From positions 1 to 24,553 of the forward strand of contig JACQVO010000245.1 in the NCBI GenBank assembly GCA_016209725.1: a stretch of 24,553 bases of DNA. Reading direction: 5' to 3'. The notes beneath the pieces were generated by a model. It worked only from the letters and a program-made list of their open reading frames with translations, had not been told where the DNA came from and made no database searches. Source of the stretch: Candidatus Methylomirabilota bacterium. GTDB taxonomy: Bacteria > Methylomirabilota > Methylomirabilia > Methylomirabilales > 2-02-FULL-66-22. Positions 7,772 to 15,493 of the stretch are shown here, piece after piece; position 1 is the stretch's first letter, and each line of letters opens with the position of its first letter. The translations under genes and the position numbers were made by a program.

Positions 7772-9505
7772 ATGCGACTCACCGGTTCCGAGATCTTCAT
7801 GAAAAGCCTGCAAGCCGAGGGGGTGCATACGGTCTTCGGCCACCCGGGCGGCGCCATCCTGCACGGCTACGATGTCATGCTGGATTTTCCACTCCGCCAC
7901 ATCCTGTGTCGCCACGAACAGGTCGCCATTCACGCCGTCGAGGGGTACTACAAGGCCAGCGGCAAGACCGGCACCGCCATCGTGACCTCGGGCCCCGGCG
8001 CGACCAACACCGTCACCGGGCTGACGGATGCCTTGATGGATTCCATGGCCATCGTGGTCTTCACGGGCCAGGTCCCCACGGCCGTGATGGGCTGCGATGC
8101 CTTCCAGGAAGCCGACGTGGTGGGGACCACCCGGACCTGTACCAAGCACAACTTCCTGGCTCTGAAGACGGAGGACCTCCCCCGCATCGTCAAGGAGGCC
8201 TACTACATCGCCCGTAGCGGCCGGCCGGGGCCGGTCCTGGTGGATCTGCCCAAGGACATCATCATGGGCCGGGCCGAGTTCAAGGGGTATCCGGAGGAAG
8301 TCTCCATCCGGGGATACAATCCGTCGGTGAACGGGCATCCCGGCCAGATCAGGAAAGCCGCCGAATTGATCGCCTCGGCCCAGCGCCCGGTGATCTACGG
8401 CGGCGGCGGGATCATCCACGCCGACGCGTCCGCCGAGTTCACCGAGCTGGTCAATATCACGCAGATTCCGACCACCCTCACCCTCATGGGCCTGGGGGGC
8501 CTGGATACCTCGCATCCCTTGTGGCTGGGCATGCTGGGGATGCACGGGACGTACGCGGCGAACATGTGCATGGTCAACACGGACCTCATGATCGCCATCG
8601 GCCCCCGCTTCGATGACCGGGTGACCGGCAAGCTGTCCGAGTTCGGCAAGAACGCCAAGATCATCCACGTGGATATTGACCCCACGTCCATTCGAAAGAA
8701 TGTCCACGTGGACGTGCCCATCGTGGGGGACGTGAAGCGGGTTTTGATTCAACTGAATGCCGAGCTGAGGAAAATCAAGCGCGACTGGCGTAGCGACCTG
8801 GAGGAATGGTACGGCCAGATCGCCGAATGGCAGCGCGCGCACCCCTTGAGATACCACCAGACCGCCGAGGGAGCCATCAAGCCCCAGTACGCCATCGAGG
8901 AGCTCTTCAGGGTGACCGAGGAGCACGATCCCATCGTCTCCACCGGGGTGGGGCAGCACCAGATGTGGGCCGCCCAGTACTACCGAAGTCACAACCCGCG
9001 GCGCTGGATCACCTCGGGCGGGCTGGGGACCATGGGATTCGGATTCCCGGCGGCCCTGGGGGCCCAGGCGGCCTTCCCTGACAAGCTGGTGATTGATATT
9101 GACGGCGACGGCAGCTTCCAGATGACCATGCAGGACCTCATCACCTGCGCGCAGTACGATCTGCCGGTGAAGATCTTCATCATGAACAACCGCTACCTGG
9201 GGATGGTCCGGCAGTGGCAGGAGTTGTTCTACGGCAGGCGCTATTCCCAGGTGGACCTGGAGGTCCAGCCGGATTTTGTCAAGCTCGCCGAGGCCTGCGG
9301 ATGCGTGGGCCTGCGCGCGGAGCGATCCGGGGACGTGAAACCCATTATCGAGAAAGCCATCAGCACGCCGGGGCCGGTGGTGGTGGACGTGGTGTGTGAG
9401 CGGGAAGAGAACTGCTTCCCCATGATCCCGGCCGGTTCGGCCATCAAGGATATCATCGACCACGGGGAGCCGATCCCCGAGAAGCTCTTCCAGGGCTGGC
9501 GATGA
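7772..9505 (+). CDS. ilvB: acetolactate synthase large (catalytic) subunit
   Basis: This thiamine-diphosphate enzyme condenses pyruvate with pyruvate or 2-oxobutyrate in the first common step of valine, isoleucine and leucine synthesis. The 577-residue protein has the catalytic Glu49 in CRHEQVAIHAVEGYY. The ThDP-magnesium motif begins GDG at 445-447 and ends NN at 472-473, followed by RYLGMVRQWQELFY typical of biosynthetic enzymes. The central FAD-type domain includes AIGPRFDDRVTG. The frame is open to 7643, but ATG 7772 has GGGAGGGG at a good distance and gives the standard N-terminus (MRLTGSEIFMKSLQAEGV). It overlaps ilvN by ATGA, implying translational coupling of the two subunits. Confidence 0.97.
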   Translation: MRLTGSEIFMKSLQAEGVHTVFGHPGGAILHGYDVMLDFPLRHILCRHEQVAIHAVEGYYKASGKTGTAIVTSGPGATNTVTGLTDALMDSMAIVVFTGQVPTAVMGCDAFQEADVVGTTRTCTKHNFLALKTEDLPRIVKEAYYIARSGRPGPVLVDLPKDIIMGRAEFKGYPEEVSIRGYNPSVNGHPGQIRKAAELIASAQRPVIYGGGGIIHADASAEFTELVNITQIPTTLTLMGLGGLDTSHPLWLGMLGMHGTYAANMCMVNTDLMIAIGPRFDDRVTGKLSEFGKNAKIIHVDIDPTSIRKNVHVDVPIVGDVKRVLIQLNAELRKIKRDWRSDLEEWYGQIAEWQRAHPLRYHQTAEGAIKPQYAIEELFRVTEEHDPIVSTGVGQHQMWAAQYYRSHNPRRWITSGGLGTMGFGFPAALGAQAAFPDKLVIDIDGDGSFQMTMQDLITCAQYDLPVKIFIMNNRYLGMVRQWQELFYGRRYSQVDLEVQPDFVKLAEACGCVGLRAERSGDVKPIIEKAISTPGPVVVDVVCEREENCFPMIPAGSAIKDIIDHGEPIPEKLFQGWR

Positions 9506-10065
9506 CCGATCCCAAGCACTACCGCAAACACACGCTGTCCCTCCTGGTGGAGAACCACCAGGGGGTTTTGGCCAAGATCGCGTCCCTGATCGCGGCCAAG
9601 GGGTACAACATCGACAGCCTCTCGGTGGCGGAGACGCTGGACGAGTCGATCTCCCGGATGACCATGTCGGTCCGCGGGGACGAGTGGGTCATGGAGCAGG
9701 TGGTCAAGCAGTTTCACCGGATCATCGACGTGATCAAGGTCGTGGACCTGACCGATGAGCCCCACGTGAACCGGGAGATGATCTTCATCCGGGTCAATGC
9801 CGAGCCGGCCAATCGGGCGGAGATCCTGCGCATCACGGAGATCTTCCGTGGCCGGATCGTGGACGTGACCCCCATGACCTACACTCTGGAGATCACCGGC
9901 GAATCGGGCAAGATCGAAGCGGTGCTGGAACTCCTGCAACCCTTCGGCGTCCAGGAGATCGTGCGGAGCGGCACGCTGGCCATCGCCCGGGGAAGCAAGA
10001 CCATCACCAAGCGAGACGAGACCAAGCTTCGCTTGGCCAGCCGGAAGCAGGCAGTGGCGGAGTGA
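9502..10065 (+). CDS. ilvN: acetolactate synthase small (regulatory) subunit
   Basis: This regulatory partner of IlvB normally confers valine feedback inhibition and raises catalytic activity. The 187-residue product has an N-terminal ACT domain (about 9-85; HTLSLLVENHQGVLAKIASL, YNIDSLSV) and a C-terminal ALS_ss-type domain (about 90-170; VDVTPMTYTLEITG, LEPFG-like LLQPFGVQEIVRSG). Length and order match the long IlvH/IlvN form. It starts at ATG 9502 inside the ilvB stop and is followed 12 nt later by ilvC. Whether this protein is valine-sensitive cannot be read from the sequence. Confidence 0.96.
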   Translation: MTDPKHYRKHTLSLLVENHQGVLAKIASLIAAKGYNIDSLSVAETLDESISRMTMSVRGDEWVMEQVVKQFHRIIDVIKVVDLTDEPHVNREMIFIRVNAEPANRAEILRITEIFRGRIVDVTPMTYTLEITGESGKIEAVLELLQPFGVQEIVRSGTLAIARGSKTITKRDETKLRLASRKQAVAE

Positions 10066-10077
10066 GCGAGGAGACTT

Positions 10078-11076
10078 ATGGCGAAGCTCTACTACGACAA
10101 GGACGCGGATCTCGGGTTGCTCAAGGGGAAGACGATCGGCATCATCGGGTACGGAAGCCAGGGCCACGCCCACGCCCTGAACCACCGGGACAGCGGTTTG
10201 GAGGTCATGGTGGGTTTGTACAAGGGGAGCAAGTCGTGGGAAAAGGCCCGGGGGGACGGCTTGAAGGTGGGGACCGTGCAGGAGACGGCCGAGGCCGCCC
10301 AGGTGATCATGATCGTGCTTCCCGACCAGACCCACAAGCAGGTGTACGAGGAATCCATCGCCAGGGCCCTGACACCGGGGAAGACCCTGATGTTCGCCCA
10401 CGGCTTCAACATCCACTTCAACCAGATCGTCCCCCCGCCCGAGGCGGACGTGTCCATGATCGCGCCCAAGGCCCCCGGCCACATGATGCGCCAGGTGTAC
10501 ACCGAGGGCTCGGGCGTGCCGGCCCTGCTGGCGGTCCACCAGAACGCCTCCGGGAAGGCCAAGGAGGTCGCCCTGGCCTACGCCAGGGGGGTCGGGTGCA
10601 CGCGGGCCGGCGTCCTGGAGACCACGTTCAAGGAAGAGACCGAGACCGACCTGTTCGGCGAGCAGACCGTCCTTTGCGGCGGGGTGTCCGCCCTGTGCAA
10701 GGCGGGCTTCGAGGCGTTGGTGGAGGCCGGCTACCAGCCCGAACTGGCCTACTTTGAGGTGCTGCACGAGCTGAAGCTGATCGTGGACCTCATGTACCAG
10801 GGGGGGCTGGCCTACATGCGCTACTCGGTGAGCGATACCGCCGAGTACGGGGACTACAGCCGGGGCCCTCGGGTGATCAACGATGCCGTGAAGGCCGAGA
10901 TGCGAAAGATCCTGGGCGAGATCCAAAACGGCCAGTTCGCGCGGGAATGGATCCTGGAGAATCAGGCGGGGCGCCCAAGCTTCAATGCCATGCGCAAGAA
11001 GGATGCCGAGCACCCCATCGAGGTCGTGGGGAAAGAGTTGCGCGGCATGATGAGCTGGTTGAAAGGACGCCGATAG
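10078..11076 (+). CDS. ilvC: ketol-acid reductoisomerase, class I
   Basis: This enzyme converts acetolactate or acetohydroxybutyrate to the dihydroxy acid using NAD(P)H and magnesium. The 332-residue length is that of the short class I form. The Rossmann loop is G24-Y-G-S-Q-G29 in IIGYGSQGHAHALNHRDSG. The C-terminal knotted domain has the conserved AYFEVLHELKLIVDLMYQGG and YSVSDTAEYGDY segments that bind metals and substrate. Start ATG 10078 follows a GAGGAG site. It completes an ilvBNC operon; ilvD, ilvE and the leu genes are not in this window. Confidence 0.97.
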   Translation: MAKLYYDKDADLGLLKGKTIGIIGYGSQGHAHALNHRDSGLEVMVGLYKGSKSWEKARGDGLKVGTVQETAEAAQVIMIVLPDQTHKQVYEESIARALTPGKTLMFAHGFNIHFNQIVPPPEADVSMIAPKAPGHMMRQVYTEGSGVPALLAVHQNASGKAKEVALAYARGVGCTRAGVLETTFKEETETDLFGEQTVLCGGVSALCKAGFEALVEAGYQPELAYFEVLHELKLIVDLMYQGGLAYMRYSVSDTAEYGDYSRGPRVINDAVKAEMRKILGEIQNGQFAREWILENQAGRPSFNAMRKKDAEHPIEVVGKELRGMMSWLKGRR

Positions 11077-11133
11077 TCCGCGCCAGCACTCGGCGCCGAC
11101 CACCAGGAGGGCGGCACTGAACGATCGGCACGG

Positions 11134-11151
11134 GGCCGCCTGGGGGCGGCC
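11134..11151 (+). other. GC hairpin after ilvC
   Basis: GGCCGCC (11134-11140) and GGCGGCC (11145-11151) form a perfect 7-bp stem with loop TGGG, 57 nt after the ilvC stop and just before the next gene's ribosome binding site. There is no U tract, so it is a weak terminator candidate or an RNA-processing or attenuating structure. Confidence 0.35.
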
Positions 11152-11164
11152 TCCGGGAGGCTTG

Positions 11165-11524
11165 GTGAACGGGAGGGCCCCGGGGAGGATTCGCCTCGGG
11201 GCCTTGCTGTTCCTCCTCGTCGTGGCGGCGGGGATCTATCTGGGCATGAAGTTCATCCCGCCCTACTGGGCCTACTTCAGCTTGCAGGATCCAGTGCGGG
11301 ATGCGGCCAGGACTGCCCTCACCCAGTCCGGCGAGCCGGCGGCCCGGAAGGAGCTCATCGCTCGGGCGAAGGAGGAGGGAGTCACGCTGACCGACGACAA
11401 TATGTCGTTCACCCAGGAAGGGCCCATGCTGGTGATCCGGGTCGCCTGGGTGGCGCGCGTGGAGCTTCCCCGGTATCGCTACAGCATCCCCTTCCGCATC
11501 GAGCAGCGCGTTCCCTTGCGCTGA
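11165..11524 (+). CDS. small single-pass membrane protein (DUF4845-like)
   Basis: This predicted protein of about 119 residues has a short basic N-terminus and one transmembrane helix (about 11-30, LGALLFLLVVAAGIYLGMKF), then KFIPPYWAYFSLQDPV and a soluble domain ending in SIPFRIEQRVPLR. The membrane anchor followed by a K-x-x-P-P-Y motif resembles the DUF4845 family of small membrane proteins. That resemblance is from memory and moderate only. The start is GTG 11165 (or TTG 11162), with GGGAGG immediately upstream. It sits between ilvC and miaA on the same strand. No function is assigned. Confidence 0.72.
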   Translation: MNGRAPGRIRLGALLFLLVVAAGIYLGMKFIPPYWAYFSLQDPVRDAARTALTQSGEPAARKELIARAKEEGVTLTDDNMSFTQEGPMLVIRVAWVARVELPRYRYSIPFRIEQRVPLR

Positions 11525-11569
11525 ACCTCCACGGCAGGAGTCGCCGCCATCCCGGGAAAGCCCCCCCTC

Positions 11570-12523
11570 ATGATCGCAGGCCCCACCGCCGTCGGGAAGT
11601 CGGCCCTGGGGCTGGCTCTGGCCCGCCGCGCCGGGGGGGAGATCATTGTCGCCGACTCGATGCAGGTGTACCGGGGGATGGACGTGGGGACGGGCAAGCC
11701 GTCCCCGGCGGACCGCGAGACCGTCCCGCACCACCTCCTCGACCTCTGCGGACCGGCGGAAGCCTTCTCGGCCTCGGAGTTTGCCGCCCGGGCCCACGCG
11801 CTGGCAGAGGAGATCCAGGCTCGCGGCCGTTTGCCCATCCTGGTGGGCGGGACGGGCCTGTACCTGCGGGCGTTCTTGAAGGGGCGGCTGGCCGGGACCG
11901 GTGGCGACCCGGCGATCCGGGCACGCTTGGCGCGGGAGGCCGAGACGGCTGGCGGCCAGGCCTTGCACGAGCGACTGCGGGCTCTGGACCCCGCCACGGG
12001 GGCCCGGGTGCACCCGCGAGACGTCTTCCGGGTGGTCCGGGCCCTGGAACTCCTGGAGGTGACGGGACGGCGGCCCTCGGAGATCCGGCCGGATCTCTGG
12101 GATCCGCCGCGCACGGCCGTCTCCGCGATGCTCGTCCTGACGCGGGATCGCGTGGAGCTCTACGGCTTCATCGACCAGCGCGCCCGGCGCATGTGGGAGG
12201 AGGGCCTCGTGGACGAAGTCCGCAGGCTCCTGGCCGCAGGATGCGCGCCACACCTCCCGGCGCTCAGGTCGCTCGGTTACCGGCAAGCCGTCGCATACCT
12301 CGAGGGGCGGCTGACGGGGGCTGAGGCCCTGGCACAGATGCAGCGGGCCACCCGCCATTATGCGCGGCGACAGCTCGCCTGGTTCCGGCGCGAGCCTGCG
12401 GCCGAATGGGTCACGGTCCGCGGCTGGGACTGGGTCGAGCCGCTGGTGGACAGCATCCTCGAGCGGCTCCCGCAGGAAATGTCCAAGGGCAATTTCGAAT
12501 CGCGAATGTCGAATGTCGAATGA
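11570..12523 (+). CDS. miaA: tRNA dimethylallyltransferase MiaA
   Basis: This enzyme transfers a dimethylallyl group to A37 of tRNAs reading UNN codons. The 317-residue product (from ATG 11570) has the P-loop GPTAVGKS (4-11), DSMQVYRGMDVGTGKP (from 29) and VGGTGLYLRAFLKG. The later region AGCAPHLPALRSLGYRQAVAYL and RHYARRQLAWFRRE are typical of the family. From ATG 11570 the first beta strand is cut short. The frame is open upstream to 11525, and an ATC codon at 11549, 8 nt after AGGAG, would restore a normal N-terminus (see findings). The last ten or so residues (NFESRMSNVE) are encoded by a 7-bp repeat and are not part of the family core. The stop overlaps the first possible aroA start. Confidence 0.94.
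   Translation: MIAGPTAVGKSALGLALARRAGGEIIVADSMQVYRGMDVGTGKPSPADRETVPHHLLDLCGPAEAFSASEFAARAHALAEEIQARGRLPILVGGTGLYLRAFLKGRLAGTGGDPAIRARLAREAETAGGQALHERLRALDPATGARVHPRDVFRVVRALELLEVTGRRPSEIRPDLWDPPRTAVSAMLVLTRDRVELYGFIDQRARRMWEEGLVDEVRRLLAAGCAPHLPALRSLGYRQAVAYLEGRLTGAEALAQMQRATRHYARRQLAWFRREPAAEWVTVRGWDWVEPLVDSILERLPQEMSKGNFESRMSNVE
12490..12522 (+). repeat. 7-bp tandem repeat (CGAATGT type) at the miaA 3' end
   Basis: GAAT recurs exactly every 7 bases at 12497, 12504, 12511 and 12518 (units close to CGAATGT). The repeat supplies the last codons and stop of miaA. The opposite strand would read FDIRHSRFEI, a string I recall as a frequent spurious translation of a dispersed repeat in environmental genomes. 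That recollection needs a database check. Confidence 0.6.
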
Positions 12524-12543
12524 TGAAGGCTGAGACAGGGACA

Positions 12544-13860
12544 ATGCGGACCTGGGTGCTGCATGCGGCCCATCGCATCGAAGGCACCATGGGCGTCCCG
12601 GGCGACAAGTCCATCTCGCATCGCAGTCTTCTGCTGGGGGCCATGGCCCATGGCGTCACGGAGGTCCGCGGATTCCTCCGCAGCCAGGACTGCCTGGCGA
12701 CACTTCACGCCTTGCAGGTCCTTGGGGTGGAGATGGTGGAGTCCGCCGAGGGGTGCCTCCGGATCATGGGGCAGGGCCCCGCAGCCCTGGGGGAGCCCGA
12801 CACGATCCTGGATGCGGGGAATTCGGGGACGACCCTGCGACTCCTGGCCGGGCTCCTGGCCGGGCGTCCGTTCTTCAGCGTGATCACCGGCGACGCCTCC
12901 CTCCGGTCCCGGCCCATGCGGCGTGTGGTGGATCCGTTGTCGGCCATGGGCGCCACCCTGCTGGGACGCGCGGCCGGGCAGTACCCACCGCTGGCGATCC
13001 AGGGACGTGAACTCTCCGGTATCGCGTGGCAGTCCAGCGTCGCCAGTGCCCAGGTGAAGTCGGCGATCCTCCTGGCGGGCCTCCAGGCCAGGGGGGAAAC
13101 GAGCGTCACGGAGCCGATGCCCTCCCGGGATCATACCGAGCGGATGCTGGCGGGCTTCGGCGTGCCGGTCCGACACCAGGGAACCACCGTCACGGTGCCG
13201 GGTGGGGTCCGCCTGAAAGCCACGACGCTGTCGGTTCCCGGAGATGTCTCCTCGGCCGCTTTCTTTCTCGTGGCGGCGGCGGCCCATCCCGACGGCGAGG
13301 TGTTCATCCGGAATGTGGGGGTCAATCCGACGCGCACCGGCGCCCTGGAGGTGCTGGAACGGATGGGGGCACGGGTGGTCCGAGAGCATGAACGGACAGA
13401 GGCAGGGGAGCCGGCGGCAGACCTCTCTGTGCGGGGCGGGTCTCTGCGCGGCACGACGATCGCATCCCGATTGGTCCCACGCCTGATCGACGAGATCCCG
13501 GTCCTCTCGGTGGCAGCCGCCCTCGCCGAGGGCGAGACGGTCATCTCCGGCGCGGCCGAACTCCGGGTCAAAGAGGTGGACCGGCTGTCCGCCCTCGCCG
13601 GCGAACTTTCAAAGTTGGGCGCCCGGGTGACGGAGGAGCGGGACGGTCTGCGTATCCTGGGTGGGCGTCGCCTGCGGGGCGCCGCCGTCTCCAGCCGCGG
13701 AGACCACCGGATGGCCATGAGCCTGGCCGTTGCCGGTCTGTTCGCAGAGGGGGAAACCCGGATTCAGGACGTCGCCTGCGTGGACACCTCGTTCCCCGGC
13801 TTTGCCCGGCTGCTGGCTGCGGTGGCGCCGGGCTGCGGCATTCACGAAGTCACCGACTGA
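12544..13860 (+). CDS. aroA: 3-phosphoshikimate 1-carboxyvinyltransferase (EPSP synthase)
   Basis: This enzyme catalyses the sixth step of the shikimate pathway, joining shikimate 3-phosphate and phosphoenolpyruvate. From ATG 12544 the product has 438 residues. Motifs in order are VPGDKSISHRS, GNSGTTLRLLAG, RPMRRVV, VASAQVKSAILLAG, SRDHTERMLAGFG, RVKEVDRL and GDHRMAMSLAVAGL. The RDHTE and ASAQVKSA motifs place it with the Bacillus/CP4-like (class II) enzymes rather than the E. coli type, but GNSGTT keeps the usual glycine where CP4 has alanine. KEVDR carries valine where the family normally has serine or threonine. Starts at 12520 and 12523 are possible but fall in the repeat; 12544 gives a normal N-terminus. 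It continues the miaA unit and precedes cmk. Confidence 0.96.
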   Translation: MRTWVLHAAHRIEGTMGVPGDKSISHRSLLLGAMAHGVTEVRGFLRSQDCLATLHALQVLGVEMVESAEGCLRIMGQGPAALGEPDTILDAGNSGTTLRLLAGLLAGRPFFSVITGDASLRSRPMRRVVDPLSAMGATLLGRAAGQYPPLAIQGRELSGIAWQSSVASAQVKSAILLAGLQARGETSVTEPMPSRDHTERMLAGFGVPVRHQGTTVTVPGGVRLKATTLSVPGDVSSAAFFLVAAAAHPDGEVFIRNVGVNPTRTGALEVLERMGARVVREHERTEAGEPAADLSVRGGSLRGTTIASRLVPRLIDEIPVLSVAAALAEGETVISGAAELRVKEVDRLSALAGELSKLGARVTEERDGLRILGGRRLRGAAVSSRGDHRMAMSLAVAGLFAEGETRIQDVACVDTSFPGFARLLAAVAPGCGIHEVTD

Positions 13861-13865
13861 AAGGT

Positions 13866-13945
13866 ATCCGCAGATTACGCAGATTACACAGATTTTTTCC
13901 GACTTTTCCTTTCTGAAATCTGCGCAATCTGCGTAATCTGCGGAT
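13866..13945 (+). repeat. inverted repeat of GCAGATTAC units between aroA and cmk
   Basis: The left arm (13866-13895) consists of three 9-bp units (GCAGATTAC, GCAGATTAC, ACAGATTTT). The right arm (13916-13945) is its reverse complement with 2 mismatches in 30, and the loop is about 20 nt. In RNA this makes a stem of about 28 bp. The AT-rich sequence is unlike the GC-rich neighbouring genes. It occupies most of the 109-bp aroA-cmk gap. Confidence 0.8.
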
Positions 13946-13969
13946 TAATGATGTGTTTTTTCCCAAACC

Positions 13970-14665
13970 ATGGCTGACCAGAAGCGGCGGTTGGTGATTG
14001 CGATCGACGGGCCGGTGGGCGCGGGCAAGAGCACGGCCGCGCGGCGCCTGGCCGATGCCCTGGGATACGTGCACGTCGATAGTGGGGCGATGTACCGCGC
14101 CATGGGGTGGAAGGTGGCCCAGGCCGGCGTGGACCTCCGGGATCGCAGGCGTGTGGCGGCGCTGGCGGCTGAGACGGAGATCCGGGTGGAGCCCGGGCCC
14201 GAGAGTCCCCACACCCTGGTAGACGGCGTGGATGTGACGGCCTTGCTACGGACCCCCGCCATGGATGAGGCCTCCTCCGTGGTCTCGGTGTATCCCGAGG
14301 TCCGCGACCGACTCCTGGACATTCAGCGCGGCATGGCGAAGGAGGGCGGGATCGTCATGGACGGCCGCGACATCGGGACCGTGGTGTTCCCCGACGCGGA
14401 TCTGAAATTTTACCTGGACGCAGCGCTTACTGTGCGGGCCAGGCGTCGTCTGCATGAAGTCCAGCAGAGCGGAACCGCGGCCGGCCTCGAGGCGGTCCAG
14501 GCGGAAGTGGCCCGCCGGGATGCGCGTGACCGGGGACGCGAGACCTCGCCTCTCGCCGCAGCGCCCGATGCCATCCGGATCGATTCCACCGCGCTGGATG
14601 CCGAAGGAGTCCTGGGCCGGATGCTGGCGGAGGTCCGACGATTCCTGAAACCGGATAACTCCTGA
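13970..14665 (+). CDS. cmk: cytidylate kinase
   Basis: This enzyme phosphorylates CMP and dCMP to the diphosphates with ATP in pyrimidine nucleotide metabolism. The 231-residue product has the P-loop GPVGAGKS (14-21), HVDSGAMYRAMGWK, the region around SVVSVYPEVRDRLLDIQRGM, DGRDIGTVVFPDA and RRDARDRGRETSPL, all family signatures. The ATG at 13970 has no visible Shine-Dalgarno sequence: the preceding bases are T-rich and follow the inverted repeat directly. Neighbours are aroA upstream and plsC then rpsA downstream, echoing the aroA-cmk-rpsA order of enterobacteria. Confidence 0.96.
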   Translation: MADQKRRLVIAIDGPVGAGKSTAARRLADALGYVHVDSGAMYRAMGWKVAQAGVDLRDRRRVAALAAETEIRVEPGPESPHTLVDGVDVTALLRTPAMDEASSVVSVYPEVRDRLLDIQRGMAKEGGIVMDGRDIGTVVFPDADLKFYLDAALTVRARRRLHEVQQSGTAAGLEAVQAEVARRDARDRGRETSPLAAAPDAIRIDSTALDAEGVLGRMLAEVRRFLKPDNS

Positions 14666-14693
14666 ATTTCTGTGAGGATACGGAATTTTTTCC

Positions 14694-14722
14694 TTGCCTC
14701 GGTTGGGGTGCGTGTGTATGAT
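14694..14722 (+). promoter_or_regulatory. sigma70-type promoter for plsC (and rpsA)
   Basis: TTGCCT (14694-14699; 4 of 6) and TATGAT (14717-14722; 5 of 6) are 17 bp apart in the 96-bp cmk-plsC gap. It would start a transcript near 14729 and drive plsC and possibly the ribosomal S1 gene downstream. Confidence 0.55.
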
Positions 14723-14761
14723 CCAACTCCGTCGCGGCCCCCGCTAGCGTGACGGCACGGG

Positions 14762-15391
14762 ATGTTATACAGGATCGGGTGCAACCTGTGCCGCTGGATT
14801 GCCCGCGGTCTCTTTGCCTTGCGCGTCGAAGGCGAGGAACACGTCCCGCAGGGCGGGCCGGTCATCCTGGCGCCCAATCATGTCAGTTATCTGGATCCGG
14901 TAGTGGTGGGCGTTGCCGTCAGGCGCCGGGTCCATTTCATGGCAAAGAAGGAGCTGTTTCGGAATCCCCTCATGGGGTGGCTTCTGCGCGGACTGCAGGC
15001 CTACCCTGTCACGCGGGAGCGCGTTGATCCCTCCACGCTCAAGCGCACCCTCTCCCTGCTGGCAGCCGGGCAGGTGATCCTGATGTTCCCAGAAGGAACG
15101 CGAGGGGATGGGCGATCCCTGGGACCGGCCAAGCCCGGGATCGCCGTGATCGCCGCCCGCTCCGGGGCACCGGTCGTGCCGGTGTTCCACTGGGGGGCGG
15201 AGCGGGTCCTGCCCCGGGGGTCCCGGTGTCCCCGCCGCGCGCCCCTGCGGGTGCGGTTCGGGCCGTCACTCCGTTTCCACGGAGACGTCCGGGCCGACCG
15301 CGAGGCCGTGGAGGCGTTCAGCCGTCAACTCATGGGAGCGATTGCATCGCTCCGTCCAGCCAGCGAACAACCGGTCCGCGTTTTTCGCTGA
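14762..15391 (+). CDS. plsC: 1-acyl-sn-glycerol-3-phosphate acyltransferase
   Basis: This membrane-associated enzyme acylates lysophosphatidic acid to phosphatidic acid in phospholipid synthesis. The 209-residue product carries the four acyltransferase blocks: H40-x4-D45 in NHVSYLDP, then KKELFRNPLMGWLLR, FPEGTRG (about 109-115) and APVVPVFHWG. The N-terminal segment is only mildly hydrophobic, as in short PlsC proteins. Start ATG 14762 has a weak ACGGG upstream. A cmk-plsC-rpsA order occurs in other bacteria, consistent with one growth-related unit. Its stop codon is buried in the 11-bp hairpin at 15387-15411. Confidence 0.9.
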   Translation: MLYRIGCNLCRWIARGLFALRVEGEEHVPQGGPVILAPNHVSYLDPVVVGVAVRRRVHFMAKKELFRNPLMGWLLRGLQAYPVTRERVDPSTLKRTLSLLAAGQVILMFPEGTRGDGRSLGPAKPGIAVIAARSGAPVVPVFHWGAERVLPRGSRCPRRAPLRVRFGPSLRFHGDVRADREAVEAFSRQLMGAIASLRPASEQPVRVFR

Positions 15392-15411
15392 GGCGACTTG
15401 GTCGCCTCAGC
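15387..15411 (+). other. perfect 11-bp hairpin at the plsC-rpsA junction
   Basis: GCTGAGGCGAC (15387-15397) and GTCGCCTCAGC (15401-15411) pair perfectly around TTG. The plsC TGA (15389-15391) lies inside the 5' arm. No U tract follows on the plus strand. It may be an attenuator, RNA-processing site or 3'-end stabiliser between plsC and the rpsA leader. Confidence 0.55.
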
Positions 15412-15493
15412 CGCGTCCGCCGCGACCCTCGGGTTCATGGGGGACCGGGCGGTCGTCAAAATTCACAGCCGTGTGCAGGAGGTGTGGGTTCGC

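Noticed and set aside
13866..13945. CRISPR array from the repeated GCAGATTAC units
   Set aside because: The units are 9 bp with no spacers, arranged as an inverted pair; there are no cas genes.
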